64,000 bases of DNA from JABMOV01 sp964654545 (GTDB taxonomy: Bacteria; Fidelibacterota; Marinisomatia; Marinisomatales; JABMOV01), in contig CAZZIU010000004.1 in the NCBI GenBank assembly GCA_964654545.1, positions 77,685 to 141,684 of the forward strand, in the 5' to 3' direction. Under the pieces are notes generated by a model. The model searched no databases and was not told the origin of the DNA. It was given only the letters and a program-made list of their open reading frames with translations. The position numbers and the translations under genes were made by a program. Positions 1 through 9,229 of the stretch are shown here, piece by piece; the first letter of the stretch is position 1; every line of letters begins with the position of its first letter.

Positions 1-1
1 A

Positions 2-127
2 GAGCCATCTCCTAAAACGTGCAGTCGCCCTGGGATTGAGAGGTATTACCAGACCGATACAGATTCAGAATGGATTTGTTCTTCAAATAACCAATTCAAG
101 AATCATTCTTGTATTCTTTGTTGGTAG
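2..127 (+). CDS. C-terminal end of a secreted-protein paralogue (cut by window edge)
   Basis: Only the last 41 codons are present, ending at TAG 125-127. The peptide contains SPKTCSRPGIERYYQTDT and then SEWICSS. This closely matches the C-terminal part of the next gene (PNPKTCTRPGLERYYQLDT and TEWICSS near residues 580-600), so the two are tandem paralogues. Unlike its neighbour it stops soon after this block with a short Cys-containing tail and lacks the dockerin-like ending. Function unknown; by analogy it should be an exported protein, but its N-terminus lies outside the window. Confidence 0.75.
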   Translation, partial: EPSPKTCSRPGIERYYQTDTDSEWICSSNNQFKNHSCILCW

Positions 128-151
128 CATATAAGGAAAGGAAATATAATT

Positions 152-2113
152 ATGTCCACTGTTATTAAATTTCTTCTTTTTTTATGGTTAATTGTAGTTC
201 CATTTGAAGTTATTGGAACACCAACAACTCGAAATTCTCATCCAGAAGATCCTATGATTCATCCTGAGCTTTACTTTGAGAACCACAATTCAGTTCGATT
301 TGATTCTGGTGGAACCAACTATGCAGGTGCTCCGAATCAGCAGTATGTGTGCTCGTTTGATGAATTGATGTCGCGAGAAGGAAACTGTTCGACAATTCCT
401 GTTGATCCCGTAAGAGGAACTGCCGTCTTTACCACAAATGTCGCAAAAGGTGTCGTGGGAAACAAACCAACATGTGTTGCAGGCACGGGAACAGGGCTGT
501 GTGAATATGTTACTGAATGGGGTGCATGGAGATTTACTCCAGGTAAGTGGGGGCTTTCAAAGGTAACAATGAGCCCCGAACGTCTGGATTGGTACAAAGC
601 TACTCCTGCTCAGGGTGCAGCAAAAGGTATGATTGCAACCAACGCAGCACCGGGAGACATGATGGCACATGCTGTTGTTCTGCATGACCTTGCAGGAGCG
701 CGTTCTGCCGGAGACGAAGGAGACATGTTGGTTCGTGGTGCATTTAGAGACTTCTGGGCAACTGCACCGGGATGGGTTCCGAATGATATTCATACACAAA
801 TCCCCGAAAACCGAAGCCATGTTCCATTCTCACCGATCATCAAAGGCAATCGCCAACAGCACTGGAATGCCATTGGTCCTGATCGAATGATCATCTTTCC
901 TGAGTTAAATGTCATCCCCATTACCATTGAAAAAGATGGATATAATCCAAAGCCGGGTTATATGGAAAAGCCTCCTCTTCCTCAAGGTGGAGCCGTATGG
1001 AAACTAGAAACACCTCTTCCACGAATCCTCAAGAGTCGAAGTCTTCCCAATGGAATTTCAAGAACCGACTACTGCCTCACAATGGATGCAGCAGAGTATG
1101 ATGCAATTGGTGGAAAAGAAAATCAATATCTACAGGTAGCATCCACACCCGACGAATATACGCTTGTTACTAATTTTGTGCGCCAAGGTGTGAATCGAGG
1201 AATGCCAAGGCAGTATATCAATGGATACGAACTCATTGACTCGGCTGTCAATAAAGGGATCAACACAGGAAGACTGGTTCCTTGTTCCGTATTGAGAACC
1301 GTGGAGTTTCCTGATACGGATTCTCCAGTCTCTTTAGAAAGTATTGTAAACTTTAAATTCAATAACGCCAACATTGCAGCAATACAGGAAGGCGTCTTTG
1401 AGATTGAACCTATGACCGAGGTTGAAATTCCTTATCTGACAGAGTATCGTATTCCTGCGAGCGGAATGTATTCATTGCAAGCCTATACTGTTGTAATCGA
1501 CCAACGCCTTGGTTCTGGTGGAGAAGTGAGTGCATACATGGCACACACTGCACCCTTTCCAGATTCTCGCGCAGCACACATGGGAATGTATATTGGTGGA
1601 AGTGTTCCCCAGACACGAAAGGATGCCGGGTATCCATATACATTCAAAAAAGGTATCGAAATGCGAGATACAGAAACACCACTCACCCTTCACAATCCAT
1701 CCATTACAGGCACAGACAAAAGACCCATTGCCGTATTGGGTGCATTGAACTCTACCTATGTGAATCATTCACAAATCAATTATATTCAACCCACAGACGG
1801 CGCATCAGAAGTTGTTTTTGACACTCCTGTAGGTAAGGATAATTATGTGGTCGTGGTTCGTGTGGGTGATGGAGAACCCAATCCAAAGACATGCACAAGA
1901 CCCGGACTGGAACGATACTACCAGTTGGATACCAACACCGAATGGATCTGTAGTTCGGAAATGGAATTCTTTGCTCCTACATCATCAACCCCTCTGTCTT
2001 TCCGTAACGAACCACCGACATCATGTGAAAAAGCAGATATGAACAATGATGGTTATGTTGGAGGGCCAGATTTTATTCTCTTCACAAGAGAATTTGGAAA
2101 TGCTTGTAGTTAG
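152..2113 (+). CDS. Secreted protein with C-terminal dockerin-like Ca-binding motif
   Basis: 653 residues, preceded by a purine-rich ribosome site (AAGGAAAGGA). The N-terminus has a classical signal peptide (hydrophobic stretch at residues 5-20, likely cleavage near VIGT). The mature protein has several Cys residues and no domain I recognise. The last 30 residues hold DMNNDGYVGGPDFILF followed by FG: the D-x-N-x-D-G loop plus hydrophobic helix typical of dockerin-like or EF-hand-like calcium sites. The same tail occurs in the gene at 10678. Likely exported to periplasm or cell surface; function unknown. A truncated tandem paralogue lies just upstream. Confidence 0.75.
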   Translation: MSTVIKFLLFLWLIVVPFEVIGTPTTRNSHPEDPMIHPELYFENHNSVRFDSGGTNYAGAPNQQYVCSFDELMSREGNCSTIPVDPVRGTAVFTTNVAKGVVGNKPTCVAGTGTGLCEYVTEWGAWRFTPGKWGLSKVTMSPERLDWYKATPAQGAAKGMIATNAAPGDMMAHAVVLHDLAGARSAGDEGDMLVRGAFRDFWATAPGWVPNDIHTQIPENRSHVPFSPIIKGNRQQHWNAIGPDRMIIFPELNVIPITIEKDGYNPKPGYMEKPPLPQGGAVWKLETPLPRILKSRSLPNGISRTDYCLTMDAAEYDAIGGKENQYLQVASTPDEYTLVTNFVRQGVNRGMPRQYINGYELIDSAVNKGINTGRLVPCSVLRTVEFPDTDSPVSLESIVNFKFNNANIAAIQEGVFEIEPMTEVEIPYLTEYRIPASGMYSLQAYTVVIDQRLGSGGEVSAYMAHTAPFPDSRAAHMGMYIGGSVPQTRKDAGYPYTFKKGIEMRDTETPLTLHNPSITGTDKRPIAVLGALNSTYVNHSQINYIQPTDGASEVVFDTPVGKDNYVVVVRVGDGEPNPKTCTRPGLERYYQLDTNTEWICSSEMEFFAPTSSTPLSFRNEPPTSCEKADMNNDGYVGGPDFILFTREFGNACS

Positions 2114-2147
2114 CTTTATGTAAAAATACTGACAATATTTCAAAAAT

Positions 2148-2165
2148 AATAAATATCCATAAATA
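2148..2165 (+). promoter_or_regulatory. Possible pair of T4-like late promoter boxes
   Basis: AATAAATA (2148-2155) and CATAAATA (2158-2165) lie 22-40 bases upstream of the start at 2188. Each differs from the T4 late consensus TATAAATA only in the first base. AT-rich sequence makes chance matches likely. Confidence 0.3.
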
Positions 2166-2187
2166 TTCTTTTATGGAGACAATACAG

Positions 2188-2526
2188 ATGGTACACGATA
2201 AAGAAAGCACCATCACGGATAGAGAATATGGAGCACTTGAGCAAGAACTAAAAGAAGTCCGTCATGATCATAGAAATTTAAGACAAGTTATCGAGATGAG
2301 CGGAATTTCACATATTACAAAAGAAGACATTGTTGATGTGCGAAATAGGCTATCTAAGTATGAAACTCAAAATTCTTTTAAGTATATAAAAGAATTAGAA
2401 ACAAAAGTACAGGAACTTGATTCTGAATTTCATGCATTTAAGACTAAATTATACACAATGGCAAGCATTGGTGCAGTTATTGTTTCAGCATTAGTTTGGT
2501 TTATTGAAATATCTCTAAAAATTTAA
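2188..2526 (+). CDS. Small coiled-coil protein with C-terminal membrane anchor
   Basis: 112 residues when started at ATG 2188, which has GGAGAC nine bases upstream; the earlier in-frame ATG at 2173 has no ribosome site. Residues about 15-75 are charged with heptad-like spacing (predicted coiled coil). The last 25 residues form a hydrophobic segment (ASIGAVIVSALVWFI), giving a C-terminal tail anchor. This layout is common in small phage membrane proteins, including some spanin- or holin-associated ones, but nothing specific identifies it. Its stop overlaps the stop of the convergent gene. Confidence 0.6.
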   Translation: MVHDKESTITDREYGALEQELKEVRHDHRNLRQVIEMSGISHITKEDIVDVRNRLSKYETQNSFKYIKELETKVQELDSEFHAFKTKLYTMASIGAVIVSALVWFIEISLKI

Positions 2527-3689
2527 AGAGCGATAGAACTGTAATAATATTTTCTCAACCAATATGGCAGAATAATGTCAATATTTGGTCCATAACGATC
2601 ATATTCTCCATTTCTTCTTGCTTTGCCTTTTTCTTTTTGCCATGCAAAAAAGCTGTTGTGGCCTCCAGATTCAATATGTTTGTCAAATTCCTGATTTGCT
2701 TTGGTATGTCTGCCTGACGTGACGCCCAGTTCGGTGGCCATTTCCGTGAACACGAAAAATGGATTATCTTGATTTTTTGTAAATTTAGACAGGCGTTTCA
2801 TCCATTTTTTTGCACCATCTTTTTCCTCTAAGTTATACAAAGTATATGCGATCATATAACGTAAATTAAATGCATACATGTTTCGAGTCAATCCATAATA
2901 AAACGTATGAAGTCTGATAAATTTGAAAAACAATTTCATTTTGAGCTTATACTCTTTTGGATTACGTTGACCATTTACTGAAGCATGGAGCAATAGTAAT
3001 GCATAGCGAAGCTGAGTGTTTGGTTTATGTGCATTTGTTTTTCCGATATATCCAGTATGATCTTTTAGGCTCCAATTTTCACTTTTTAGGCGATTTGTCA
3101 GATCATTGACTATGTTAATGATATTAATTCTAATTTCATGGAGTTTTTCTTTTTGTGAAGCTGTAATTTGTTGCGCCCCATCATTGATGACTTTCCATGC
3201 AACTGTGAGCCCATACACAATTCCTGTTAATTGATCTCTAGTAGTTTTGGTATAGTAAAAATGAGTTTCTGATTGATAGATTGATCCTTCCAATCTTCTA
3301 CGAGTCCATGTATTACCTTCATCTAGGTTGTCTTCATCATATCCGATCTTTCGATATGAATCTTTTAAGGGAAATGCCAACCGAACAAGAACTCCAGGAA
3401 TAGGGGTAATATGTGTTAGTAAATGTATTCCCATAAGTGTGTCATATAACTTATTCAGATCATCAGATTGTCGAGTAATTGCATAACGATACGATGCGGC
3501 CGCGAGATACATTCCTGTAAATAGTGCATTGTCAGCACCCGTATCATATCCATAATAATGATTTGGTTTTTCAGATCGATCTGGTGCCCATTTTGCATTA
3601 TGCATCCAACGGCAATATGTAATTCCATCGACCTGATGATCTTCCCAATATTGTTCATCCATGACCTTGATCAAATCAGCATTACTCAT
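2523..3689 (-). CDS. Unknown protein, possible alpha/alpha-barrel (glycosidase-like) fold
   Basis: 388 residues, the only convincing reverse-strand gene of the window, with a strong ribosome site on that strand (AAAGGAGACC before ATG). No signal peptide. Rich in aromatic residues and repeated helical blocks (for example GYDTGADNALFTGMYLAAAS and TTRDQLTGIVYGLTVAWKV), resembling the repeated helix-pair pattern of alpha/alpha toroid enzymes such as some glycoside hydrolases and lyases. That resemblance is an impression from the pattern, not a family match. Head-to-head with the next secreted gene, tail-to-tail with the previous one. Confidence 0.55.
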   Translation of the reverse strand: MSNADLIKVMDEQYWEDHQVDGITYCRWMHNAKWAPDRSEKPNHYYGYDTGADNALFTGMYLAAASYRYAITRQSDDLNKLYDTLMGIHLLTHITPIPGVLVRLAFPLKDSYRKIGYDEDNLDEGNTWTRRRLEGSIYQSETHFYYTKTTRDQLTGIVYGLTVAWKVINDGAQQITASQKEKLHEIRINIINIVNDLTNRLKSENWSLKDHTGYIGKTNAHKPNTQLRYALLLLHASVNGQRNPKEYKLKMKLFFKFIRLHTFYYGLTRNMYAFNLRYMIAYTLYNLEEKDGAKKWMKRLSKFTKNQDNPFFVFTEMATELGVTSGRHTKANQEFDKHIESGGHNSFFAWQKEKGKARRNGEYDRYGPNIDIILPYWLRKYYYSSIAL

Positions 3690-3712
3690 AATTGGTCTCC
3701 TTTATTTGTATG

Positions 3713-3720
3713 TATAAATA
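3713..3720 (+). promoter_or_regulatory. T4-type late promoter (TATAAATA)
   Basis: Perfect TATAAATA 36 bases upstream of the ATG at 3756. In T4 this octamer is recognised by the gp55 sigma factor with the gp45 clamp, and gp45 is encoded here. It implies late expression of the secreted beta-helix gene. Confidence 0.65.
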
Positions 3721-3755
3721 ATATGAATAGTCTAAATAATAAAGGGTTAAAAACT

Positions 3756-6233
3756 ATGAACTATTATCATGTATTTCGCCACCAATTACTATTTTTGTTT
3801 GTGTTGTTATTCGGTATTTCGATTTCTGGTATTGCTAATTCGGCAAACCCTTTGGCAAATTTAATCGCAACACATGGACCGTCAAATAAAGCTCCATTAT
3901 TTGTGTATTTTGATGCCACTGGTAGCACTGATGCCGATAACACTCATCCATTTCATGAATTGACATATTGTTTTGATGTAGACACTTCAGCAGATCCAAC
4001 CGCTACATATTCATTAGCTAATGCTGATTCAGATTTTTTGGACTATCAAAAAGACACATTTTGTGGAGGACCACAATTTGCATATGTATACGAATCTGCC
4101 GGAACGTACACTGCCAGTGTTACTGCGATAGATTCGGATGGAAATCAAAATGTAACAACAGTTTCAATTACAGTTAGTGATTATAATAGTAATGAGACTT
4201 TATGTGTAGCGGGATCAGTTTTTACGGATTGTCCAGTTGGAGCAACACAAAAAACGTATGGCAGTGCGGGTTATACTTCAGTGAACGAATCTATCGAAAG
4301 TGCTTTAAGCGGATCATCTTGTAACGGAGGAGCCACACAATGCAAAAAAGTGTTATTCCGGGCCGGAGAGTTATTTTCCTTTACGGGTAGTACCAATATT
4401 AGCGTCGATGGTGTTTATATTGGTGGATTTGGTACACATACATTTTTTAATGGTACAACTACAAATCAATTTATTGCAACCAATAATTCCACAACTGCAT
4501 GTGGTAACGCGAAGCCGCAATTATTTAATATTAGCAGTGATGATGTACGCATCGCTAATATGCAGTTTACTGACACTTGTATAGGAAGTGCTAATTCTAA
4601 TAAACAAGCTGCCCTTTTAACTATTCAATCAAACACGAGCGGAGATTCAGATTTTATTTTAGTTCAAAAGGTTAAAGCGCACAATATGAATCAGATATTG
4701 TCGAATGGATCTAATTCTCAGGGCACTTACAGCGATTTTGTTTTGCCTAGAAATATTGGTTTTTTTGAGAATGAATTTACAGAATGTGCTAATGATCCTT
4801 CAGGATCGGCTGCGAATTGTTTTTATATAGGTGGACTAAGATTAGCATTTGTCGGAAACTTACTTAGTGATTCGATTGGAGGCGAGCATGTATTAAGAAT
4901 GTGGCATGTCGGAGAAGATGCTGGACCGGATAATGGAGGAGCATTTATTTTTGCGAATAAATTTGAACTACAATCACCGCAAAAATCGCTTTTAACGATT
5001 AGAGCTGGTGGTTTATTTTGCGCTCAAGCTAAGAATTGGGGCGGTGATTTTTGGAGCGAAGAGGCCCAAGTATCGAATAACTATTTTATCGCAAATGGAT
5101 CGCCTCCCGTTGAATTTGGTGGGCAAAATGGATGTTGTACAGGAGGAGGAAATATTCGATGCGGTGCAGGCAACACCGGTCTTGATCAAAATAAATATCG
5201 AAATAATATAGCTGAAGGAAATTATGTAAGACACAGAACAGATCCAAATCCGGATCAACCGAGTGGACAAGGATTTGTAAATCTGATAAATTTGGATGGA
5301 CAAAGCCCTCTTGCGACTTACCCTAGTTCGTTTACCGGAACTGGGTGCTCGACTTCGGGTCCAACTTGTAATACATCAAATTATACTCCAGGCTGTTGTG
5401 CCGAGGGCTTAGCTATTCCAGTGGATCAGAGATTTCAATTTGATTCATTTTCTGGCAGAAATAATATAGGAAGCTGGTTAGGTTTGCCCGATTCATGGAC
5501 ATCTGGACCTTCCGCGGGTCTTTTTGGTGGAAGCGCTCTAGAGCAAAATGGATGGCCAACACAAGGAACCATTTGGCTTCAGAATAATACAGTTTTAGCG
5601 GGAAATCGTTCAACTGTTTCAGAAAATCAATCAGTAATTAGAACAAGGTGTATTCCTACGAATACCTTTGCAGAGAATAACGTAGCATATGGACCACAAG
5701 GAGCTGGTGTATATGGACCCCAAGGACTACAATCTCCATGTCAGACAAATTCTAACAATTTTCAAAAAAATACCAGTTCGCTTAGTGGCGTATCTCAAAT
5801 AACAACAGGATGCCCATATGTAAGTTGCGCTAGTTCTAATGCCATCAACTTTAGATTATCGGCAGTTTCTCCGAATAATGCATTAGTCGATGCTGGTACT
5901 ACTAGCATAAAAATTGATATGGAACAACACATTCGACCACATAATACGCTTTGGGATGTTGGAGCGTTTGAGCAAAGTGCAAGCCCCTTTGATTTTGGAA
6001 GTGGACCAGCTGGACCGGTTTGTGGTAATGGTATAAGAGAAGGTTCAGAAGAATGTGATGTAGGCAATACTAATGGAACTGAAGGATGCGATCCGAACTG
6101 TAACATCGTTGAAAATAGACTTGGTGTTGATACATATAGATGTGATACGACAGTTTCTCCAAATGTTTGTACACTCACACAATGTAGTGATCGTAGTCCC
6201 AGACCTAGTTGCGGTGTTGGCTGCCGAGATTAA
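3756..6233 (+). CDS. Secreted PKD / beta-helix protein with Cys-rich C-terminus
   Basis: 825 residues from ATG 3756, chosen because a signal peptide (LLFLFVLLFGISISG) starts there, AAAGGG lies just upstream, and a late promoter sits 36 bases before it; a longer upstream reading would have no signal peptide. Residues about 45-135 look like a PKD domain (FDATGSTDAD ... YVYESAGTYTASVTAIDSDG). The middle (about 150-690) has short repeated beta-strand and Asn/Gly turns as in right-handed beta-helix proteins. The end contains CGNGIREGSEECDVGNT, the pattern of the Myxococcus-type Cys-rich repeat. Probably a large exported, surface-exposed protein; role unknown. Confidence 0.75.
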   Translation: MNYYHVFRHQLLFLFVLLFGISISGIANSANPLANLIATHGPSNKAPLFVYFDATGSTDADNTHPFHELTYCFDVDTSADPTATYSLANADSDFLDYQKDTFCGGPQFAYVYESAGTYTASVTAIDSDGNQNVTTVSITVSDYNSNETLCVAGSVFTDCPVGATQKTYGSAGYTSVNESIESALSGSSCNGGATQCKKVLFRAGELFSFTGSTNISVDGVYIGGFGTHTFFNGTTTNQFIATNNSTTACGNAKPQLFNISSDDVRIANMQFTDTCIGSANSNKQAALLTIQSNTSGDSDFILVQKVKAHNMNQILSNGSNSQGTYSDFVLPRNIGFFENEFTECANDPSGSAANCFYIGGLRLAFVGNLLSDSIGGEHVLRMWHVGEDAGPDNGGAFIFANKFELQSPQKSLLTIRAGGLFCAQAKNWGGDFWSEEAQVSNNYFIANGSPPVEFGGQNGCCTGGGNIRCGAGNTGLDQNKYRNNIAEGNYVRHRTDPNPDQPSGQGFVNLINLDGQSPLATYPSSFTGTGCSTSGPTCNTSNYTPGCCAEGLAIPVDQRFQFDSFSGRNNIGSWLGLPDSWTSGPSAGLFGGSALEQNGWPTQGTIWLQNNTVLAGNRSTVSENQSVIRTRCIPTNTFAENNVAYGPQGAGVYGPQGLQSPCQTNSNNFQKNTSSLSGVSQITTGCPYVSCASSNAINFRLSAVSPNNALVDAGTTSIKIDMEQHIRPHNTLWDVGAFEQSASPFDFGSGPAGPVCGNGIREGSEECDVGNTNGTEGCDPNCNIVENRLGVDTYRCDTTVSPNVCTLTQCSDRSPRPSCGVGCRD

Positions 6234-6239
6234 TAAATA
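6232..6239 (+). promoter_or_regulatory. Possible late promoter (AATAAATA)
   Basis: One mismatch to TATAAATA, overlapping the stop codon of the preceding gene and 32 bases before ATG 6271, the usual spacing of late promoters here. Confidence 0.35.
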
Positions 6240-6270
6240 TATAGATTCTCTTCAATAATAAGGATTTTTT

Positions 6271-7572
6271 ATGTCAAAATTTACTCGTTATATGCTTGAA
6301 GTTGCGCCACCCGGAGAAAAAGCCGAGCGATTTATCAAAAAGAACAAAAAGGCTTTTACTGCGCGATATGGTGATAAAGGTAAAAACGTGCTTTATGCCA
6401 CTGCATGGAAAATGTTTGGCAAAAAAGAATCTGTCAATGAAGCTCACTCTGCTGGCTACAAGATGCCAAAGCGATCAAATGAGACTGAAGGCAATTTTGA
6501 AGTGAAGTGGGCTACCAATAAGAAGGGCCCGATTCAAGTAGCAAAGGGATTCAAGACCCACACCGATGCAAAAGATTGGTTAGCTGCACAGCAAAAAGAT
6601 GATAAGCGAATCAAAGGAATTGTTGTCAATAAAGATTTCAAGATTGATCGTAAGAGAAAGACCAGAAAAGAAGAGGTCGAGCAGGTTGATGAGATTTCTA
6701 GGAAAAAACTAACTCGGTATGTTAAGGGTGCTTCTGACGACTTGGAAAGAAAGGCTCATAATTTAGGAAAAGCCAGAGGTCGTGGTGGAGACTATCCAGA
6801 TCCGCGCGGAGGGGATCATGAACTAGCCAGACAGTCGGGAATGGATCGTCTGAAGCGAAAGGTCAAAAACCGCAAGGCTGGAATCAACCGAGCAGTTGGC
6901 AAGTTAGCTAAAGAGGAACGCAAACCATACCCACCTCCTGGATGGAAATTCAAGAAAAGCCATCACAGTACAGTAGCACATGATGCGACTAAGAGCTATA
7001 TTGAGAAGTCTGGTTATGCAGATGACATCAAAAGAGATAAACCAAAAAATGTAATCGCATATGTGGCAAGAAGAAAACGAGAGGAAAGAGAAAAAAAGAC
7101 AAATGAGGGATATGGTGGGCTATCTCAGGCTGAGTACGAAAAGGCAAAAGCCAAGCCACAGAAAATGATTAAAAAGTCGCCACCAGTAACTCCAATGTCA
7201 ACCAGTCGAGTAATTGCTCGGGCTCTCAAGCGATCCAAAAAGCCAAGTCAAAGACTAACATCAGGATTTAGTGAAGATAATAAAGAATATGCCATTGGGC
7301 GAATTGACTTCAATAACCCCAAAGCGGGGGCTGTGCCCATAAAGAAAAAAAAGACGCCTGTCAAGGTTAAGAAAAAGTCGGATAAAGAAAATGTCGAAGA
7401 AGAAGGTATGATTGGTCGCACCAAGCCATCTCGCGAGCTTAATGTTTCTCGTGACGAAAAGCCATATCTCGCTGGCAAGAGTTCACTCAAAGCCCAGAAG
7501 CGTGCTGCACATAAGGCAGAGCGCGCAAAGGCAAAGAAGAAGCTGAAGCAGCCAGTGAGTGAAGATAAGTAA
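6271..7572 (+). CDS. Basic Lys-rich phage protein, likely virion/internal
   Basis: 433 residues, very rich in Lys, Arg and Glu, without signal or membrane segments. It carries an EEVEQVDEISRKKL element near residue 135; EQVDE-type elements recur in the next gene and, as EEVEQFD, in the gene at 44667. The N-terminal block (AERFIKKNKKAF ... VLYATAWKMFGK) and these acidic elements are features I associate with uncharacterised structural or internal-head proteins of marine T4-like phages. Its stop overlaps the next ATG (TAATG), so the two are translationally coupled. Function not established. Confidence 0.6.
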   Translation: MSKFTRYMLEVAPPGEKAERFIKKNKKAFTARYGDKGKNVLYATAWKMFGKKESVNEAHSAGYKMPKRSNETEGNFEVKWATNKKGPIQVAKGFKTHTDAKDWLAAQQKDDKRIKGIVVNKDFKIDRKRKTRKEEVEQVDEISRKKLTRYVKGASDDLERKAHNLGKARGRGGDYPDPRGGDHELARQSGMDRLKRKVKNRKAGINRAVGKLAKEERKPYPPPGWKFKKSHHSTVAHDATKSYIEKSGYADDIKRDKPKNVIAYVARRKREEREKKTNEGYGGLSQAEYEKAKAKPQKMIKKSPPVTPMSTSRVIARALKRSKKPSQRLTSGFSEDNKEYAIGRIDFNNPKAGAVPIKKKKTPVKVKKKSDKENVEEEGMIGRTKPSRELNVSRDEKPYLAGKSSLKAQKRAAHKAERAKAKKKLKQPVSEDK

Positions 7573-8804
7573 TGAAGTCGTTGAACGAGGTAGGAAATCG
7601 CCCCTATAAATTTAAAAAGACTGCATCCACTAAAAGAAGATGGAATGCGGTCTTCACTACTGACGGGGGTGCGAATTATATATTCGATGCTGAGTTGCAT
7701 GGTCTGGCCAATTGGCGCGTGTCATTTCAACTCATGAAAGCCCATCCGCGTGGGGGTACCCTAGCCGATTTCGGCATCACTGGAACAGAAAGAACAAATG
7801 CCGTTCGAGTGCTAGGAACAGTCAAGGAAATTTTTGAAAAATTCGTCAAAGAAGTCAATCCTGACACTGTTATTTTTGTTGCCGAAAAGTTAGAAGGATC
7901 AGGAAGAGGGTCAAGATCTAAACTATATAATCGGTTTGCAAAAACCTTTGCCCGAGATTATGGATATGAATTAGATAAAGATGAGAGTGGATCGGAAACA
8001 GAATTTGCGTTCTATAAAATTAACGAAGTCTATAGAAAATCAGGTTTAGGTAAATGGTTTCATAGTCAATCTGCTGGTGGTTCGCCTGGGTGGGATCGAT
8101 ACGATGGTAGCGGAAAGAAAGCAGGCAAGTGTGGAGACTCAAAACCAGGCGAGCCATACGCTGCATGTCTATCAAAGCAAAAAGCATCATCACTTGGTAA
8201 AAAAGGTGTTGCGTCGTTTGTGCGTAGAAAACGAGCAGCACAGAACAAAGCGGGTAAAGGCGATAAAGATATTTCAGGCAAAGGTAATAAGCCAATTAAT
8301 GTTAGTTATAGACCAAAGAAAGAGAGAAACGAAATGCTATCATTTTTAGACTATTCTCTTGCAATGATTGTAGAGAAGAATAAGCCCACAAATCCTAAGT
8401 TATGGTCTTCTGTTCTGTCTCAGGCACGATCTAAGTTTGACGTATTTCCCTCTGCATATGCCAGTGCATGGGCAGCGAAGAAGTATAAGTCAAAGGGTGG
8501 CGGCTGGCGAGTTGCAAAAGAGGAGTTTGAGCAGGTTGACGAGAAGTCTGCTGCATGGTCCCGTAAAGAGGGTAAGAATCCAGAAGGTGGATTGAATGCC
8601 AAGGGTCGTGCGTCATACGAAAGAGAGAATCCTGGTAGCGATCTAAAGCCACCAGTATCAGCATCACAAGCAAAGAAAAGTCCAAAGTCTGCGGCTCGAC
8701 GTAAATCATTCTGTGCCCGAATGGGTGGAATGAAAGGACCAATGAAAGACGAAAAGGGTCGACCAACAAGAAAAGCACTCGCACTTAGAAAGTGGGATTG
8801 TTAG
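7572..8804 (+). CDS. Multidomain basic phage protein (fusion of several small modules)
   Basis: 410 residues, start overlapping the previous stop by one base. Four blocks can be distinguished: residues 1-150 (ending SETEFAFYK, a module also left as a remnant at 10591); about 155-225, GKWFHSQSAGGSPGWDRY ... FVRRKRAAQ; about 265-315, NPKLWSSVLSQARSKFDVFP ... WAAKKYKSKGGGWR; and about 320-410, an EQVDE element followed by EGKNPEGGLNAKGRASYERE and a basic RKSFCARMGGMKGPM end. The last three are short modules I recall from marine phages and algal viruses with unknown role. Probably nucleic-acid or virion associated because of its charge. Confidence 0.6.
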   Translation: MKSLNEVGNRPYKFKKTASTKRRWNAVFTTDGGANYIFDAELHGLANWRVSFQLMKAHPRGGTLADFGITGTERTNAVRVLGTVKEIFEKFVKEVNPDTVIFVAEKLEGSGRGSRSKLYNRFAKTFARDYGYELDKDESGSETEFAFYKINEVYRKSGLGKWFHSQSAGGSPGWDRYDGSGKKAGKCGDSKPGEPYAACLSKQKASSLGKKGVASFVRRKRAAQNKAGKGDKDISGKGNKPINVSYRPKKERNEMLSFLDYSLAMIVEKNKPTNPKLWSSVLSQARSKFDVFPSAYASAWAAKKYKSKGGGWRVAKEEFEQVDEKSAAWSRKEGKNPEGGLNAKGRASYERENPGSDLKPPVSASQAKKSPKSAARRKSFCARMGGMKGPMKDEKGRPTRKALALRKWDC

Positions 8805-8885
8805 TTATAAGGTAAAAGGAGATAAAAATGACTATCAGCATCAGAATCAGAGTATGATCTATAATTAATAAAGAAGGATTATTAA

Positions 8886-9227
8886 ATGAAGAGTTTTACC
8901 CAACACATCACAGAATTAAACCCCGGCGAAAAAGAATTCTCACGAGCCCGAAGTCGTGAAACCTCTTCTCGTCATAAAACCCCCGAGACACGCGAAAAGG
9001 CATTCGTTGGATTATTCCGAAGAGTCACCGGAAAATCTCCGACACCCTCTCAGATTCGCAACTCTGGTGCAAAAGAGGGTGGGGCAAAGTACGACGAAAC
9101 AAATCGAGAATTGCGGAGAAAGTTGATTCTCACCAAGAAGATCAACAAGGGATACGAGAACGTGCGAAAAGGAAAGAAGAATCCTAATCCATATCCTTAT
9201 GCAAAGTTAGCAGATGGAGGGACATAG
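8886..9227 (+). CDS. Small basic phage protein, unknown
   Basis: 113 residues, highly charged and soluble, starting MKSFTQHITELNP. Short N-termini of the kind MxSFxxxIxE are recurrent in marine T4-like phage proteins and are seen here also at 9230 and 42953. ATG 8886 follows AAGAAGGA. It sits three bases before the next gene, so it is in the same operon. No domain recognised. Confidence 0.55.
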   Translation: MKSFTQHITELNPGEKEFSRARSRETSSRHKTPETREKAFVGLFRRVTGKSPTPSQIRNSGAKEGGAKYDETNRELRRKLILTKKINKGYENVRKGKKNPNPYPYAKLADGGT

Positions 9228-9229
9228 CA

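Noticed and set aside
5013..5613. Reverse-strand frames in the beta-helix gene
   Set aside because: Shadows of the forward gene, no ribosome sites.
8828..8857. Nine-codon ORF after AAAGGAG
   Set aside because: Too short; may be a decayed gene start.
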